Shown here: piece by piece, positions 62,581 to 64,000 of the stretch | Layout of the letters: each line of letters opens with the position of its first letter | Numbering within the stretch: the stretch's first letter is position 1 | Assembly (NCBI GenBank): GCA_048262655.1 | Contig: JBLXEY010000002.1 | Span: 124,001 to 188,000 of the forward strand | Direction of reading: 5' to 3' | Length of the DNA stretch: 64,000 nt | From: JABMNT01 sp048262655 | Lineage (GTDB): Bacteria; Pseudomonadota; Alphaproteobacteria; Rhodospirillales; Casp-alpha2 | Made by a program: the position numbers and the translations under genes | The notes under the pieces: model-generated | Seen by the model: only the letters and a program-made list of their open reading frames with translations | Databases searched by the model: none | Told to the model about the DNA's origin: nothing

Positions 62581-63219
62581 TTACCTTTCCGCAACACCGG
62601 GCAATAAAGGTACGAAGCGCACAGCCCCCATATCCTCGGTTTCTGCGCCTTCTGCGGTTCGAATGACGCGTGTCAGGCGCTGATCATGTTCATCAACGCC
62701 AATGGGAATAATCATAATGCCACCAACGGCAAGCTGTTCCAAAAGGACCAACGGGACGTCTTCTGCGGCAGCTGTGACGATGATTCGCTCAAAGGGCGCT
62801 TGCTCTGGCCAACCTGCAGAGCCGTCGCCAATGATTGCGGTTATGTTTGTCAGGCCTAAATGCTGGAACCGTGATTCTGCTTCATCATGCAGTTGGGTGT
62901 GGCGCTCAATCGAATAAATGCGTCGACACAGTGGCGCCAGTACGGCCGTTTGGTAGCCAGAACCGGTCCCAATCTCCAGTACCTTTGTCCGATCGGTGAC
63001 ATCAAGTGCCTGGGTCATTAAACCCACAACCAATGGCTGACTTATTGTCTGGTGACGACCAATGGGCAAGGCAACATTTTCATAGGCGCGCGGCTTAAAG
63101 GGTTCGGACAGAAAGATATCACGCGGAACTCCCGCGATGGCAGACAGGACACGGGGGTCCGAAACGCCTTGCTGCTGAAGCTCGGCAATTAACGGGCCTA
63201 TGCGGTCGTCCCTGTTCAC
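62581..63219 (-). CDS. pcm: Protein-L-isoaspartate O-methyltransferase
   Basis: 212 residues. PCMT repairs isoaspartyl damage with SAM. SAM motif KVLEIGTGSGYQTAVLAPLC near residues 76-95, IYSIERHTQLHDEAE, and FERIIVTAAAEDVP; the N-terminal VPRDIFLSEPFKPRAYENVA and GRHQTISQPLVVGLMTQAL are characteristic. Its ATG overlaps the surE stop by 4 bp, a standard arrangement. Confidence 0.95.
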   Translation of the reverse strand: MNRDDRIGPLIAELQQQGVSDPRVLSAIAGVPRDIFLSEPFKPRAYENVALPIGRHQTISQPLVVGLMTQALDVTDRTKVLEIGTGSGYQTAVLAPLCRRIYSIERHTQLHDEAESRFQHLGLTNITAIIGDGSAGWPEQAPFERIIVTAAAEDVPLVLLEQLAVGGIMIIPIGVDEHDQRLTRVIRTAEGAETEDMGAVRFVPLLPGVAER

Positions 63220-63983
63220 TTAAAGGTAGCTTTCAGTTTTTTAAGTGTCGCTGCATGTGTCAGATCAAGGCTCAGGGGAGTGAGAGAAATGGCGCCGCGG
63301 ATAACGGCTTCCAGGTCGGTCCCTTTTGCGGCCCTGTCCTCTTCCCGCTGAGGGCCGATCCAGTAATACCGTTCGCCTCTGGGGTCGGTGCCAGGCGTCA
63401 GCTCGCCACCGATTTTTCGACGCCCCTGGCGAACGACTTCGATACCGGTAACGGCATTCGAATTGACGGGTGGAAAGTTAACATTCATCAAAATGTTCTC
63501 AGGCCAATCGGTTTTCATTAATTGTTTCATGACGCGCGGCAGCCATTTCTCTGCTGTCGCCCAGTGCACGGTCCGCGTATCTGAATACACCTGACTGAAG
63601 GCAATTGAGCGGACCCCTAACAGCGCGCCTTCCATGGCGGCCGCGACGGTGCCCGAATACGTCACATCTTCACCAATGTTTCCACCCTTGTTGATACCCG
63701 ACAAGACAAAGTCTGGGCGACAGTCTTTCATCACCTCTGAAATACCCAGAAGAACGCTGTCTGTCGGCGTGCCATCAACGGCAAAGCGACGCTTGGAAAT
63801 TTTCCGAATACGCAGCGGCTGTCGCAAAGTCAGGGAATGACTTGTCGCGCTTTGCTCGGTTTCCGGGGCTACGACCCAAACGTCTTTGACCAATGGCTTG
63901 ATTGCGCGCTCAAGGATTTTCAGGCCCGGTGCCGAAATGCCGTCATCATTGGATAATAGGACGCGAGCATCTTTCAGGTTCAT
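63216..63983 (-). CDS. surE: 5'-nucleotidase SurE
   Basis: 255 residues. SurE removes phosphate from nucleoside 5'-monophosphates and polyphosphate with a divalent metal. Metal motif LLSNDDGISAPGL at residues ~9-21; SGINKGGNIGEDVTYSGTVA and EGALLGVRSIAFSQ are conserved. Overlaps pcm. Only 17 bp upstream of it remain in the window; by analogy serS would be next, but nothing of it is visible. Confidence 0.95.
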   Translation of the reverse strand: MNLKDARVLLSNDDGISAPGLKILERAIKPLVKDVWVVAPETEQSATSHSLTLRQPLRIRKISKRRFAVDGTPTDSVLLGISEVMKDCRPDFVLSGINKGGNIGEDVTYSGTVAAAMEGALLGVRSIAFSQVYSDTRTVHWATAEKWLPRVMKQLMKTDWPENILMNVNFPPVNSNAVTGIEVVRQGRRKIGGELTPGTDPRGERYYWIGPQREEDRAAKGTDLEAVIRGAISLTPLSLDLTHAATLKKLKATFK

Positions 63984-64000
63984 CAGGTCAGCCTTTATCT

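Overview
The window reads as chromosomal DNA of an alphaproteobacterium, most likely a Rhodospirillales-type (possibly marine) organism of roughly balanced base composition. The evidence is gene content and order: plsX-fabH with rpmF, a DUF177 protein and a CBP3-type ubiquinol-cytochrome c chaperone; BamE; ssb-gyrA-coaD; secD-secF followed by a Mth938-domain gene; trmFO; surE-pcm-nlpD; and a GTTC-N7-GTTC LexA box before uvrA, the alphaproteobacterial SOS consensus. No rRNA, CRISPR array, transposase, integrase or phage gene was seen. One tRNA (Lys, UUU) is present.

Layout. 1-1315: 5' part of a reverse-strand gene fusing a DUF427 domain to a class III adenylate cyclase. 1483-4126: four tightly coupled genes for a C4 sugar-acid route (OtnK kinase, OtnC decarboxylating aldolase, an LsrG-like small monooxygenase-fold protein, methylglyoxal synthase). 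4137-16325: a catabolic and uptake locus with CinA, a small periplasmic protein, a GMC oxidoreductase, an SMP-30 lactonase, a complete Rbs-type sugar ABC transporter (binding protein, ATPase, two permeases), a divergent amidohydrolase and a histidine kinase/LuxR regulator pair. A near-identical 14-bp element lies in both the transporter/amidohydrolase intergenic region and the kinase promoter, suggesting that the two-component system controls the uptake genes and itself.

16502-24444: a PatB-type C-S lyase, then the lipid/ribosome block fabH-plsX-rpmF-DUF177-CBP3 chaperone with divergent bamE. The 3' end of fabH is duplicated: a 105-bp, 104/105-identical copy lies 1201 bp away, and a single lipoprotein gene of the SUMF1/FGE fold sits between the copies, like a one-gene cassette inserted at the fabH terminus. 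24589-32517: parE, tRNA-Lys, coaD, gyrA (Gln at the usual quinolone-contact serine), an MFS transporter and ssb. 32660-37997: accessory genes between ssb and uvrA, including a PhyH dioxygenase, a TetR regulator and SDR sharing three copies of one operator, an EamA transporter and a nucleoside transporter.

38222-46925: uvrA, a PaaI-like thioesterase, a small membrane protein, a cytochrome c, a two-subunit CoA-transferase-fold enzyme, a pentapeptide-repeat protein and trmFO. 47300-63983: a 1239-residue ankyrin/acidic secreted protein with repeated short amphipathic segments, a NDUFAF6-like pseudo-phytoene synthase, a urate-oxidase-N-like membrane protein, a TPR/GT9-type protein, a NDUFAF3-like Mth938 protein, secF-secD-yajC, a DUF815 ATPase, nadB, a small secreted protein, nlpD, pcm and surE. 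Core envelope, replication and respiratory-assembly genes thus alternate with short accessory insertions. All family assignments come from reading motifs; no database search was run.
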